Below are positions 43,359 to 52,076 of a stretch of DNA of 64,000 nt, in pieces (within the stretch, counting starts at the first letter, position 1; each line of letters opens with the position of its first letter). Position numbers and translations under genes: made by a program. Below the pieces are notes generated by a model. The model was given only the letters and a program-made list of their open reading frames with translations, was not told the origin of the DNA and searched no databases. Source of the DNA: Hymenobacter fodinae (GTDB lineage: Bacteria > Bacteroidota > Bacteroidia > Cytophagales > Hymenobacteraceae); contig NZ_SRLA01000001.1 in the NCBI RefSeq assembly GCF_004745825.1, positions 1,612,001 to 1,676,000 of the forward strand. The letters run 5' to 3'.

Positions 43359-43471
43359 TCGGTAGGTTAAAATCTATTAATCACAAAATTATGTAATCAA
43401 GCTAGGCCAGATAGGGGCTTGCTTTAATAAGCTATAACTTGCTAGTGATGAGGTATAGCACAACACATAGA

Positions 43472-43485
43472 GTGGCCTAGGCCAC
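43472..43485. repeat. Perfect palindrome GTGGCCTAGGCCAC
   Basis: Both orientations of CTAGGCC fused at CTAG in non-coding DNA between two genes. A model copy of the window-wide motif. Confidence 0.75.
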
Positions 43486-43549
43486 CGGTGCTGTGGAAGT
43501 GTGAATCAGAACCTGATGTCAAGTAGCACAGTGTGAGATTGAGCCTACT

Positions 43550-44566
43550 CTAATGCAACACTATTTGCTTTGTGTAAAACACCTTACCCGCGTCACCGCG
43601 CAAGGAGGCCGTAACTACTAGCTTCCGCCGTTGCCGACGAAACTGAAACAGGGCGTAGTGCTTGTCATTCACTAGTGGCCCCACTCGGTATTGGTTGGGC
43701 TCGGCGGTGTTATGCGTGGCCGGATGGGTTAGGCCACTGGAGGTGACTTCATATACGGGGTAGGCCACCCCGGGCACCGTCATTTTAGATATTTCGCCAA
43801 TGTGCCGGTCGCCACTGATGAGCAGTACGCCTTTGGCTTGGCTGGAGGCCAGCAGCTGCAGCAGACGTTGACGGGCAGCCGGAAAGTTGGCCCACTTCTC
43901 GAAGCGGTGCTCCTGGGGCAGAAACTGAATACCCGAGGCAATGATGTGCGCATCGGCATCAGAGTTCTGGAGTTGCTGCTGCAGCCACTGCCACTGTGCC
44001 TCCCCGAGGATGTCGCCGGTCGGGTTAGGGTGATACACTTGCTGGGCATCACGGTAAAGCGTATCCTGAAAATACCGGTCATCCAGCAAAATCACCTTCA
44101 CCTTTTTACGGCCGACGCGGTAAGTATAGGCTGCGTAAATGCCCTCTTGTTTGCGTCGCGGACTATCAGCTGGCTCCTGCAGAAAATCAAGTGCAAGCTG
44201 CTGGTTCTGCGCCTTAAAGGGGTAGTTTTTGTCGCCATCGTTGCGGCCGTAGTCGTGGTCGTCCCAGGTGCCGATGATAGTGGTGCCCTGCTCGCGCAGG
44301 CGGCGGTAGCCCTCCTGGTTGAACTCGGCGTCGTATTTGGCGCGCAGCACGGCTGGGTCGTCGGAGTCGCCGTAGATGTTGTCACCCAGCCAAATCCAGA
44401 CGTTGGGCTGGTCGCGGGCAATATCATCCCAGAGAGGCTGGGGCAGGTCGTGGCGGTTGCAGGAGCCAAAAGCAATCCGCAGCTCTTCTTTGGTTTTTTG
44501 AGCGCTGGCAGTGGTGCCGCTCAATAGCAGGCTGGCGCCGAGCAGAAAAGACAAAGGCTTGTTCAT
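43550..44566 (-). CDS. PhoD-like metallophosphatase, exported
   Basis: 338 aa. Signal peptide MNKPLSFLLGASLLLSGTTA. Then RIAFGSCNRHDLPQPLWDDI, WIWLGDNIYGDSDDP, GTTIIGTWDDHDYGRNDGDK (metal Asp and His), VKVILLDDRYFQD and ISGDRHIGEISKM (metal His). These are the landmarks of PhoD/alkaline phosphatase D proteins, which hydrolyse phosphodiesters or monoesters in the periplasm. It is shorter than Bacillus PhoD and lacks its N-terminal domain. I use the ATG at 44566, ahead of the signal peptide, rather than the open frame back to 44758. Confidence 0.92.
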   Translation of the reverse strand: MNKPLSFLLGASLLLSGTTASAQKTKEELRIAFGSCNRHDLPQPLWDDIARDQPNVWIWLGDNIYGDSDDPAVLRAKYDAEFNQEGYRRLREQGTTIIGTWDDHDYGRNDGDKNYPFKAQNQQLALDFLQEPADSPRRKQEGIYAAYTYRVGRKKVKVILLDDRYFQDTLYRDAQQVYHPNPTGDILGEAQWQWLQQQLQNSDADAHIIASGIQFLPQEHRFEKWANFPAARQRLLQLLASSQAKGVLLISGDRHIGEISKMTVPGVAYPVYEVTSSGLTHPATHNTAEPNQYRVGPLVNDKHYALFQFRRQRRKLVVTASLRGDAGKVFYTKQIVLH

Positions 44567-44632
44567 ATGGCAAAGATGCAGCCGGTAGCGCTGGCCCGCA
44601 GATGAAGTCTGTGTTACCAACGCAAAAGTATA

Positions 44633-44650
44633 GAGAGGCCTAGGCCTCTC
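44633..44650. repeat. 18-bp palindrome centred on CCTAGG
   Basis: GAGAGGCCTAGGCCTCTC is a perfect palindrome in the divergent region between the PhoD-like gene and the gene at 44732. It carries both orientations of CTAGGCC. Confidence 0.75.
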
Positions 44651-44688
44651 TTGCCGATAAAATCCTTCGGTTTGCCACAGTACGGCCT

Positions 44689-44696
44689 TAGTTTTG
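44689..44696 (+). promoter_or_regulatory. -7 box before the CarboxypepD_reg-like gene
   Basis: TAGTTTTG is an exact TAnnTTTG match; TTTG at 44671-44674 is the nearest -33 candidate but only 14 bases away. A transcription start near 44703 favours the ATG at 44732 over that at 44708. Confidence 0.5.
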
Positions 44697-44731
44697 CAAG
44701 GTGGTATATGCCTCTGGCCCCAATTGGCGTT

Positions 44732-46045
44732 ATGTCGGGGCTGGGTTACTCGTTTCATCTTCTAAACTACCAGGCTGTTTTGTATTCAACTGCCCAACCT
44801 TCCTCTGTTACTTCCTTCCGTCGCTGGCTGCTGCCGGTAGTGTTTCTGTTGCTCGGGGTGCTGCTGGCCCCCGCCGCCCAGGCCCAGGTGCAGCTAAAGG
44901 GTATTGTAATTGACAAAGACACTAAGGAGCGGCTACCCTTCGCCAGCGTGGCCGTGCAGGGTACCGGCAACGGTACTGCCACCAACATGGAAGGCGAGTT
45001 TACGCTGAAAGTGGCGAAGCTGCCGGTAGTGCTGCTGGCCTCGGAGCTAGGCCACGTGCGCGACACCCTGCGCATCACCAGCCCCACCCAGGTCATTGAA
45101 ATTGCGCTGGGCTCGGCCTCCATTGTGCTGCCCGAAGTAAAAGTGGGCAGCTACCCCTTTCAGCTCGTAGACCGGGCCTTCCGCAACATGCAGCGCAACT
45201 ACCGCCGCAAGTTCTATGGCAAGGCCTTCTACCGCCAAACTACCCGCATCGACAACGAGCCCACCGAGCTGCAGGAGGTAGTTTGGAACGTGAAGTCGAA
45301 CAACGCCCGTATTGAGGGTACGGCCATTGCTCAGGGTCGCTACGCCGGTAAGCAGGCCATTACCAACTTCAGCAACTTCTCGCTCTACACCAAGTCGTAC
45401 GGTCTCTTCGACCCCAGCGCCGATACTACCAAGTCGCTCGCCTTGCTGAGCCCCAACGTGGTGAAAAACTACGAGCTGGAGCTGAAGGGCATTGTGGCCG
45501 GAGCCGACACAACCAAGGGCGGCATTGCGGAAATCAACTTCAATACCCGGCCCGAGCTGACTAAGTACAAGTCGGAAGGCACCATCTGGATTGATATTGA
45601 CACCTACCGCGTAGTTCGCTACCACATGACTACACCTAACTTCACGGGCGGCACGAACAATCCCGATCAGAAGTTCCGCGACACCAAGCTCGACATTGAG
45701 ATGAGCTTCCAGAACACAGAAGGGGAGGTGGCCCCGTTGGAGTACATGAAAACCAACCTGACCGCCAACCTCGTAAGCGGCAAAGACGTGACGCCGCTTA
45801 ACGTGTCGTCGTTTACCTTCTTCTACGACACCAACACCACGCCCACCAGCATCCCGTACGCTCGCGTGAGCCTGCAGGACCGCGACCTGACGGCCATCCG
45901 CAGCATCAAATACGACCCCGAGTTTTGGGCCAACAACCCCGTAGTGCGTCGCACGCCCGTGGAAGACGAAGTTATTGCCGCCTTCGAGAAGAAGGGTGCC
46001 TTCGGCACAATGGTGAAGCCCGCCCCCACTAGGCCTGCCCGCTAG
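44732..46045 (+). CDS. Exported protein with carboxypeptidase-D-like regulatory domain
   Basis: About 437 aa from the ATG at 44732 (an ATG at 44708 is also possible). A hydrophobic segment (RRWLLPVVFLLLGVLLAPAA) ends AQAQ, an export signal preceded by about 27 residues. Then the regulatory beta sandwich: VQLKGIVIDKDTKERLPFAS, TATNMEGEFTLKV. The rest is a beta-rich region of the DUF5686-like kind (YPFQLVDRAFRNMQRNYRRK, FYGKAFYRQTTRID, EGTIWIDIDTYRVVRYHM). The pattern suggests an outer-membrane or periplasmic protein, but it is too short for a full DUF5686 barrel. Function unknown. Confidence 0.8.
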   Translation: MSGLGYSFHLLNYQAVLYSTAQPSSVTSFRRWLLPVVFLLLGVLLAPAAQAQVQLKGIVIDKDTKERLPFASVAVQGTGNGTATNMEGEFTLKVAKLPVVLLASELGHVRDTLRITSPTQVIEIALGSASIVLPEVKVGSYPFQLVDRAFRNMQRNYRRKFYGKAFYRQTTRIDNEPTELQEVVWNVKSNNARIEGTAIAQGRYAGKQAITNFSNFSLYTKSYGLFDPSADTTKSLALLSPNVVKNYELELKGIVAGADTTKGGIAEINFNTRPELTKYKSEGTIWIDIDTYRVVRYHMTTPNFTGGTNNPDQKFRDTKLDIEMSFQNTEGEVAPLEYMKTNLTANLVSGKDVTPLNVSSFTFFYDTNTTPTSIPYARVSLQDRDLTAIRSIKYDPEFWANNPVVRRTPVEDEVIAAFEKKGAFGTMVKPAPTRPAR

Positions 46046-46063
46046 CCTGCTGTAGGCTCCAGC

Positions 46064-46095
46064 AAAAAGCCTCCTGCTACAGCGGGAGGCTTTTT
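46064..46095 (+). terminator. Rho-independent terminator
   Basis: AAAAAGCCTCCTGCT pairs with AGCGGGAGGCTTTTTT (one G-U), loop AC, followed by a T-run; it lies directly after the gene ending at 46045. Confidence 0.9.
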
Positions 46096-46191
46096 TCTAA
46101 CCCAAGCCTACGGAATACCGTCTTAGGTACGCGGTGCGTTTAGACAACGCGCAATTGATGACCGCCAACCGCCTTGGGCGTTTTGTAGATA

Positions 46192-47376
46192 ATGACCGAC
46201 CGAGCGGCTAACAGAGTGACAGTATATATCCCCGGCCACTACCGCACGGAAGCGGCTGATGGGCTGGCCGAATTCAACTACCGATTAACCCAGGCGTTAA
46301 AGGCCGATTTTATAATTCAGTTTATCGAGTTCAGCTTAGAGCAAGCCCCCGACTGGTACCAGGTGGAGCATTCAGATGACATTTGTATCCACAAGTTTGG
46401 GATAAGAAACTGCAATAAGTTGCAACTGCCAATTGCCTTTCAAAACTGGCTGAAAACAGTTCGGGGCGAGACGTGCATTTTCCATTTGAGTCACATCTAC
46501 AACCTCGATAATTATTTGATCTGTAGGTTGCTGACCAAGTATAACATTCCATACCTGATAACCCCACACGACTCGTTTGTGTATGATCCGGCTTTCAAGA
46601 AGAAGCGGCCGGTCCTCAAGCGGATGTACCGCAATGCCTTTACCCGGGTGTTTGATAAATACGTGCTGGATAATGCCGCCGTGGTGCACGGAATTACGGC
46701 CAGGTGCGCGGGCTACCTGAAAAACATTACCAACTCGCCGGTACGCGTGGTAGCAAACCAAGTGAGCGACACCAATATTCCGCTAAACCTTGCGGCTCTG
46801 AAGCCTCAGGTATGTTTTATTGGCCGCTTCAGCATATTCACCAAGGGGATAGACTTAGCACTAACGGCGTTTCACCTATTTAAAACGACCTCGGACCACG
46901 CGAAGGGAGTGACGTACGCCCTGATTGGCCCCGCTGATAAGCAGGCAACGGCCGAAAGGGAACAGCTCTGCCATCGGCTTAAGCTGAAAGTTGGGGAAGA
47001 CGTTGTGTTTACCGGCAAACTATCGGAGGCCGACCGGAATACCGTCTTGGCGGAGTCGAAGGTGTACATGCAACTGTCGCGCTCAGAGGGGTTTGGGCTT
47101 AGCATTGCACAGGCACTGTCCTGCTACAAGCCCGTTATTATCTCAACGCAGGTACCGATCCACGATAAAGTGACAGCCTACAACGCCGGGTTTGCCGTGA
47201 CCTCGCCCGAAGAAGCAGCGCAGGCCCTAGATAAGCTGTTTGCCTTGTCAGAGGCAGAATACGCGGTGATGGCCGAGAATGCGCGGCGCTGCTACGAACA
47301 GGAATTTCACCCCGATATTATTAGGCCCCAGTTGGTTGCGCTCTACGAGCAAGCGCTGGTACACGCAAGCCACTAG
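46192..47376 (+). CDS. GT4-type glycosyltransferase
   Basis: 394 aa, no signal. The N-terminal Rossmann half includes VTVYIPGHYRTEAADGLAEF and IPYLITPHDSFVYDP. The C-terminal donor half has VCFIGRFSIFTKGIDLALTA, VVFTGKLSEADRNTVLAES and YMQLSRSEGFGLSIAQALSC, with the E-x7-E pattern of retaining GT-B enzymes (SEGFGLSIAQAL). Donor and acceptor are unknown. It is a lone gene rather than part of a polysaccharide cluster. Codon use in the first half is more AT-rich than in its neighbours, so it may be acquired. The leader before the ATG is very short relative to a possible GTTTTG -7 box. Confidence 0.88.
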   Translation: MTDRAANRVTVYIPGHYRTEAADGLAEFNYRLTQALKADFIIQFIEFSLEQAPDWYQVEHSDDICIHKFGIRNCNKLQLPIAFQNWLKTVRGETCIFHLSHIYNLDNYLICRLLTKYNIPYLITPHDSFVYDPAFKKKRPVLKRMYRNAFTRVFDKYVLDNAAVVHGITARCAGYLKNITNSPVRVVANQVSDTNIPLNLAALKPQVCFIGRFSIFTKGIDLALTAFHLFKTTSDHAKGVTYALIGPADKQATAEREQLCHRLKLKVGEDVVFTGKLSEADRNTVLAESKVYMQLSRSEGFGLSIAQALSCYKPVIISTQVPIHDKVTAYNAGFAVTSPEEAAQALDKLFALSEAEYAVMAENARRCYEQEFHPDIIRPQLVALYEQALVHASH

Positions 47377-47464
47377 CCTGCCAGACGGCTAGCGTGGCTA
47401 GGCCTGTGCTGCCAAGCGCTACCATAACCCCCAGGCCTGGTAAGCGCGTAGGCGAAGAATAAAG

Positions 47465-47495
47465 TTGGCCGCGTACGGTTCAGGTTGTTCCTTTG
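47465..47495 (+). promoter_or_regulatory. Promoter of the Cys-protein/TonB/PepSY unit
   Basis: TTGG at 47465-47468, 19 bases, then TTCCTTTG at 47488-47495 (TAnnTTTG with one change). Start codon at 47541. I see no Fur-box-like palindrome. Confidence 0.45.
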
Positions 47496-47540
47496 CAGCC
47501 GCGGAGCTAACTGGCCTAGCTCTTCTTGTTTTCTTCCCGC

Positions 47541-47924
47541 ATGCGCCAAGCCGTTGCTATTCTGCTTCTTTGCTCGCTCATGGTGCAATGCACCGGGCGG
47601 TTTGGCATTGTGGCAGGCTGGTGGCTGAACCAGGATTACATTGCGCGGGTACTCTGTATCAACCGCGACAAGCCTCAGCTGAAGTGTAACGGCCGCTGCC
47701 ATTTGCGCAAGGAGCTAAAAGCCCAGGAAGAGCGGGAGCAGAAACAACAAACCGGCAGCAAGCAGGCTGCGCAGGAAACCCTCACGCTGTTTTGCGCTAC
47801 CGTGGTGCCTTTGCGCCTCACACCCCCGGCCACTTTTCTGGAAGCTACGCGCTACGCTGCCTTCCGCGTAGGCCACTATGCCTGGGACCGGCCCGGCCCC
47901 GACTACCCGCCCGCACAGGGCTGA
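47541..47924 (+). CDS. Small membrane-anchored protein with a CNGxCH motif
   Basis: 127 aa from the ATG at 47541. One N-terminal hydrophobic segment (AVAILLLCSLMVQC) could be a signal or anchor. The notable part is YIARVLCINRDKPQLKCNGR followed by CHLRKEL: C39, C49 and C53 with His54, followed by a charged helix rich in Glu, Lys and Gln. I have seen this Cys pattern as an uncharacterised protein ahead of TonB receptors in Bacteroidota, but know no function. Being first in the unit with a TonB receptor and a PepSY protein suggests metal binding or redox handling at the membrane. Confidence 0.75.
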   Translation: MRQAVAILLLCSLMVQCTGRFGIVAGWWLNQDYIARVLCINRDKPQLKCNGRCHLRKELKAQEEREQKQQTGSKQAAQETLTLFCATVVPLRLTPPATFLEATRYAAFRVGHYAWDRPGPDYPPAQG

Positions 47925-48032
47925 TTGTACCCCGCCTTCTCGGAATTTGACAGGCCTAGCGGCCCGGCTTCGTGCTGCCTTTTGTGGTGAGCAGAAACGG
48001 GCACGGCCTGCCGTACAATCAACCTTTTTTCA

Positions 48033-50408
48033 GTGAAAAAACGTGTATTGCTGCCCCTGGCTCTCGTACTGATGAGCCAGGCGGCGTGGGCACAGCGTAC
48101 CCTCACGGGCCGCGTGTTCGACGCCACCACCAAAGAACCTTTGGTGGGTGCCACCGTGCGCACCCCCGACGCCCAACTCGGAACGGCAACTAATGCCACC
48201 GGCCAGTTTTCGCTCACCACCGATGCCACCCAGGTAGTGGTGTCGGCCGTGGGGTACAAGCCTTTTACGCTGGCTGTGCCCACCGAAAGCAGTGGCCTAC
48301 GGGTGGCGCTGGAGCCAGCCGTGGAAGACCTGCAAACAGTAGTGGTAACCGCCAGCCGCGAAGCCCAGCTGCGCACCGACGCTCCGGTGGCCATTTCCAA
48401 ACTCTCGCCCACCGTCATTCAGGACACCAAGCCCACGCTGCTGGTAGAGCTGATTAATAAGGTGCCGGGCGTGGTGATGCTCAACTACGGCAACGAGCAG
48501 CACGCCATGGGCATCCGGCAGCCCTTTGGCACCTCGGCCTACTTTCTGTACCTGGAAGATGGGATTCCACTGCGGCCCATGGGCGTGTTCAACCACAATG
48601 CCCTGCTGGAAACCAACCCGCTGGCCATCAACTCCATCGAAATAGTGAAAGGGCCGGCTTCCTCGCTCTATGGCCCTGAGGCCGTGGGCGGCGCCCTCAA
48701 CGTGCTGACCAAGCGGCCCACCAGCGTGCCCACGGCCAGCGTGGGCGTGCAGGCAGACCAGTACGGCTACCGGCGCCTGCAGTTTGGGGGTGGGGGCATG
48801 GCCTCCCCGAAATTGGGGGCCTACGTGAGTGGCTATGTGGCCCGGCAGCGCAACGGCTGGGCTGCCAGCTCCGACTACGACAAGGTATCGGTGAACGGCC
48901 GGGTGGAGTATGCCCTGTCGGACAAGACCCGCCTCACCGCCGCGGCCTCCTACAACGACTACGACTCCCAGACTAGCAGCCCCACTGACAGCGTGGCCTA
49001 CTACCGCCGTCAATACAGCAGCACCACTGATTTCACGTACCGCAAAACCTACGCCCTGCGCGCCCGCCTCACCGCCGAGCAGCAGTGGAACGAGTGTAAC
49101 CAAACCACGCTCACGGCCTTCTTCCGTGATAATAACGTTGGGCAAAACCCCACTTACGGCATTCGGTGGCGGTCGGGGGCTAGCACCGCCACTGGTGAGA
49201 TTAACGAGAGCAAGTTCAAGAGTTATGGTCTGCTGGCGCAGCACAGTGTGCAGTTCAACTGGCTGAACTCAAAGCTGCTGGCGGGTACCAGCTTCGATTA
49301 CTCGCCCACCCAGTACAACGCCCACCAAATTGACCTCGCGGCTCAACTACGGGCCGATAAGAAGTCGGTGGAGCGCTACACCGTAACAGCCGACCGACCC
49401 GACCGGCCCATTGCCGACTACGACACCGACCTGCTTAACTCGGCAGTGTATGCGCAGTTGGATGTGCACCCGTTGGAGCGTCTGCAACTCACGTTAGGCG
49501 GGCGGTTCGACCGGCTGTCGTTCGATTATAACAACTACCTCGACCAGTCGAGCGGCAACAAAACCTTCCAGCAGGCCACGCCCAAAATTGGGCTGACGTA
49601 TGATCTGGGCCACGGTCGCGGGCTGTACGCCAACTACAGCCAGGGCTTCTCGCCGCCGGGCCTCACGGCCATTTTTCGGAAGCGGCCCAACACGCCTGCC
49701 GGGGCACCGGCCGAGTTCTACTACAACCTGAAGCCAGCCCGTTTCTTCAACCGTGAAATTGGGGGGTGGGCTTCTCTGCTCGAGAACAAGGTATATGTAG
49801 ATGTGGCCCTGTACCAGTTGGATGGTCGCAATGAGCTGCTTAACATCCGGCAGCCCGATAACTCCACTGACTACCAAAGCGCCGGCAAAACCCTGCACCG
49901 CGGCATCGAGTACAGCCTGACCTACAAGCCCACGGCCGAGCTGTTCTTTCGCTTCGGCGGTACCAACGCGGTGCACCGCTTCGAGGATTTCCAGCTCAGC
50001 GCCATCCAAACCGATGCAGTGCAGAACGTAAACGGCAACGACATGCCCCAGGCCCCGCGTTGGGTGGCTAATACCGAGCTGACCTACAAGCCGCAGTGGC
50101 TGCCCGGCTTCCGCGCCGCCGCCGAGTACCAGCGCATCAGCAGCTGGTACCAGGACCAAGTAAACCGCGTGCAGTACAACGACAAAGGCCTATTTGGGGC
50201 CCGCGGCGTGAGCGTGCTCAACCTGCGCACCGGCTATAGCTGGCGCGAAACCCTAGAGGTATTCGTGAACCTACTCAACGCTACCAACGAGCTGTACGCC
50301 ACCGCCGCCACCCGCGGCAACGCCCGCACCGACCGCACTACCTATACTCCCGGAGCCCCGCGCACCTTCACGGTGGGCGTGCAATACAACTTCATCGGCA
50401 AAAAGTAG
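48033..50408 (+). CDS. TonB-dependent receptor
   Basis: 791 aa, GTG start at 48033, with signal KKRVLLPLALVLMSQAAWA. A regulatory beta domain follows (LTGRVFDATTKEPLVGATVR), then the TonB-box region (EDLQTVVVTASREAQLR), plug (ISKLSPTVIQDTKPTLLVEL, SIEIVKGPASSLYGPEAVGG) and barrel with the late RGNARTDRTTYTPGAPRTFT and terminal NFIGKK. Unlike SusC it has no SusD partner, and its length and PepSY neighbour fit siderophore, heme or other metal-chelate uptake. The substrate cannot be told from sequence alone. Confidence 0.92.
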   Translation: MKKRVLLPLALVLMSQAAWAQRTLTGRVFDATTKEPLVGATVRTPDAQLGTATNATGQFSLTTDATQVVVSAVGYKPFTLAVPTESSGLRVALEPAVEDLQTVVVTASREAQLRTDAPVAISKLSPTVIQDTKPTLLVELINKVPGVVMLNYGNEQHAMGIRQPFGTSAYFLYLEDGIPLRPMGVFNHNALLETNPLAINSIEIVKGPASSLYGPEAVGGALNVLTKRPTSVPTASVGVQADQYGYRRLQFGGGGMASPKLGAYVSGYVARQRNGWAASSDYDKVSVNGRVEYALSDKTRLTAAASYNDYDSQTSSPTDSVAYYRRQYSSTTDFTYRKTYALRARLTAEQQWNECNQTTLTAFFRDNNVGQNPTYGIRWRSGASTATGEINESKFKSYGLLAQHSVQFNWLNSKLLAGTSFDYSPTQYNAHQIDLAAQLRADKKSVERYTVTADRPDRPIADYDTDLLNSAVYAQLDVHPLERLQLTLGGRFDRLSFDYNNYLDQSSGNKTFQQATPKIGLTYDLGHGRGLYANYSQGFSPPGLTAIFRKRPNTPAGAPAEFYYNLKPARFFNREIGGWASLLENKVYVDVALYQLDGRNELLNIRQPDNSTDYQSAGKTLHRGIEYSLTYKPTAELFFRFGGTNAVHRFEDFQLSAIQTDAVQNVNGNDMPQAPRWVANTELTYKPQWLPGFRAAAEYQRISSWYQDQVNRVQYNDKGLFGARGVSVLNLRTGYSWRETLEVFVNLLNATNELYATAATRGNARTDRTTYTPGAPRTFTVGVQYNFIGKK

Positions 50409-50432
50409 GCGCTGGCCTGCAACCCATATAGT

Positions 50433-51992
50433 ATGCAACCAACAACTCAAGCGCCTGCCGCCCCGGTCGGATCAGTCCGGCGCGTGGTGCAGCGCAATAT
50501 GTACCGCTGGCACCGCATCCTGGGCATCATCACGGTGATACCCGTTATCTTCTGGACCCTGAGTGGCCTGACGCACCCGCTGATGAGCAACTGGTTCCGG
50601 CCGAAGATTGCGCGGGAGTTTCTGGTGCCCGTGCCCGCCCCGCGCCTCACGGTGCCTTTGCAGCAGGTGCTCCGCCAGAACAACGTGCCCAGTCTGCGCA
50701 ACGTGCGGCTGGTGCGCTGGCAGGGGCAGCCCACGTATCAGGTACTAATAGAAACGCCTACAGCCGTGCCACGCTACTTCAGCGCCACTACTGGCCTAGA
50801 GCTGCCCGCCACCGCCGACCGTCAATACGCCGAGCAGCTGGCCCGGTATTTCGCGCAAGACTCCACCGCGCGGGTGGCTTCGGCTACGCGCCTGACAGCT
50901 TTTGACGGGGAATACAAGTTCGTGAACCGTCTGCTGCCCGTCTGGAAAATAACCTTCGACCGGCCCGATGGGCTGACGGTGTACGTGGAAACGATGCCCG
51001 CCCGGATGGCCACGTTCAACAACCGCGCCCGCAGTGCCTTCATCAAGGTGTTTGACCTGCTGCACAACTGGTCGTTTCTGGAGCTGGTTGGCGGCAACAC
51101 ATTTCGGGTAGTGGTAATGCTGGGGCTGCTAAGCATCATTCTAGCTTCCACCCTGAGTGGCCTAGTGATATACGGGTTCATGTGGAAGCGCTTCCGCAAG
51201 CCGCGCAATGCTCAGGATACAGTGGGGTGGCTGCGCAAGTACCACCGGCAGGTAGGGTTGGCGGTGGCTTTCGTCACGCTCACCTTTGCCGGCAGCGGGG
51301 CTTATCACGTATACCTCAAGCTGCACCCCGACGACCGGCTGCGTTACCAGCACGCCCCTGCCATACCGCTAGGCCAGTTGCAGGTCGATCTGACTGCGCT
51401 GCCGCTCCAGTGGAAAACCGTGCAAAACGTGGCTCTCGCTGAATTTGACGGGCAGGTGTACTACCAGGTTTTTCATCTGCCCATCGATGACAATACGGCT
51501 AACAAAACTGCACCCGGAGCCAGTACCGGGCAGCCTGTTGAAGCGGTGAAGCCCGAGGCAGTGGCCTACTACAGCGCCGCCACCGGTCAGCTGCTACCCG
51601 ATGGGGCCACGCGGCACGCCCGCGCCTTAGCTAACACGTTTTTTCAGGAAGGAGATGGCGCGGCGGCTTTGCCGTCAGTTGAAAAGACGGAGTTCATTGA
51701 TCATTTCGAGGGCGAATACGGCTTCATCAACAAGCGCCTGCCCGTGGTGAAAGTGGCCTACAACACTCCCGGCAAAACTACCCTCTACGTGGAGCCGGCC
51801 ACAAGCCGTCTCGCCGCCCGCGTCGAAAATGCCAACCGCTATGAGGGGCTGAGCTTTGCCTTCCTGCACAAGTTCCACTTCATCGGCACCGTAGCCGGGA
51901 AAGACATCCGCGACATCGTGACTATGCTCTCCGCGCTGGGCGTGCTGGCAGTGTCGTTGCTAGGCCTATGGCTGTTTGTGAAAGTGAAGTAG
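50433..51992 (+). CDS. PepSY-associated membrane protein
   Basis: 519 aa, 24 bp after the receptor gene. Four main membrane helices: about 24-44 (WHRILGIITVIPVIFWTLSG), 228-250 (VVVMLGLLSIILASTLSGLV), 272-292 and 495-515 (SALGVLAVSLLGLWLFV). Two periplasmic PepSY-like regions contain paired FDGEYKFVNRLLPVWKITF and FEGEYGFINKRLPVVKVAY, an internal repeat. Such proteins often accompany TonB receptors for iron chelates and some act as ferric reductases. Conserved His residues at helix ends (NMYRWHR, LLHNW, KYHRQ, LHKFHF) could bind heme, which supports but does not prove electron transfer. Confidence 0.88.
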   Translation: MQPTTQAPAAPVGSVRRVVQRNMYRWHRILGIITVIPVIFWTLSGLTHPLMSNWFRPKIAREFLVPVPAPRLTVPLQQVLRQNNVPSLRNVRLVRWQGQPTYQVLIETPTAVPRYFSATTGLELPATADRQYAEQLARYFAQDSTARVASATRLTAFDGEYKFVNRLLPVWKITFDRPDGLTVYVETMPARMATFNNRARSAFIKVFDLLHNWSFLELVGGNTFRVVVMLGLLSIILASTLSGLVIYGFMWKRFRKPRNAQDTVGWLRKYHRQVGLAVAFVTLTFAGSGAYHVYLKLHPDDRLRYQHAPAIPLGQLQVDLTALPLQWKTVQNVALAEFDGQVYYQVFHLPIDDNTANKTAPGASTGQPVEAVKPEAVAYYSAATGQLLPDGATRHARALANTFFQEGDGAAALPSVEKTEFIDHFEGEYGFINKRLPVVKVAYNTPGKTTLYVEPATSRLAARVENANRYEGLSFAFLHKFHFIGTVAGKDIRDIVTMLSALGVLAVSLLGLWLFVKVK

Positions 51993-52021
51993 GAAGAGTG
52001 GGTGAGGTACCCACGAACACA

Positions 52022-52056
52022 AAAAGGCCGCTCTAACTAGCTTGGAGCGGCCTTTT
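52022..52056. terminator. Bidirectional terminator
   Basis: AAAAGGCCGCTC (52022-52033) pairs with GAGCGGCCTTTT (52045-52056), between the convergent PepSY and superoxide dismutase genes. Confidence 0.85.
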
Positions 52057-52076
52057 GTGTTGTAAGCGGGTGCAGC

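Larger units (their letters stand above)
43191..43549. other. Intergenic region upstream of the xylanase
   Basis: 359 bp, AT-rich, between the xylanase start and the PhoD-like stop codon. On the minus strand TAATTTTG (43384-43391 on plus, reading CAAAATTA) matches the TAnnTTTG -7 box. It also holds an inverted repeat (43328-43358) and a GTGGCCTAGGCCAC palindrome (43472-43485). No ORF or RNA gene is supported. Confidence 0.5.

Noticed and set aside
47377..47540. Fur box upstream of the TonB/PepSY unit
   Set aside because: No GATAATGATAATCATTATC-like palindrome is found; only a Bacteroidetes-type promoter is visible.
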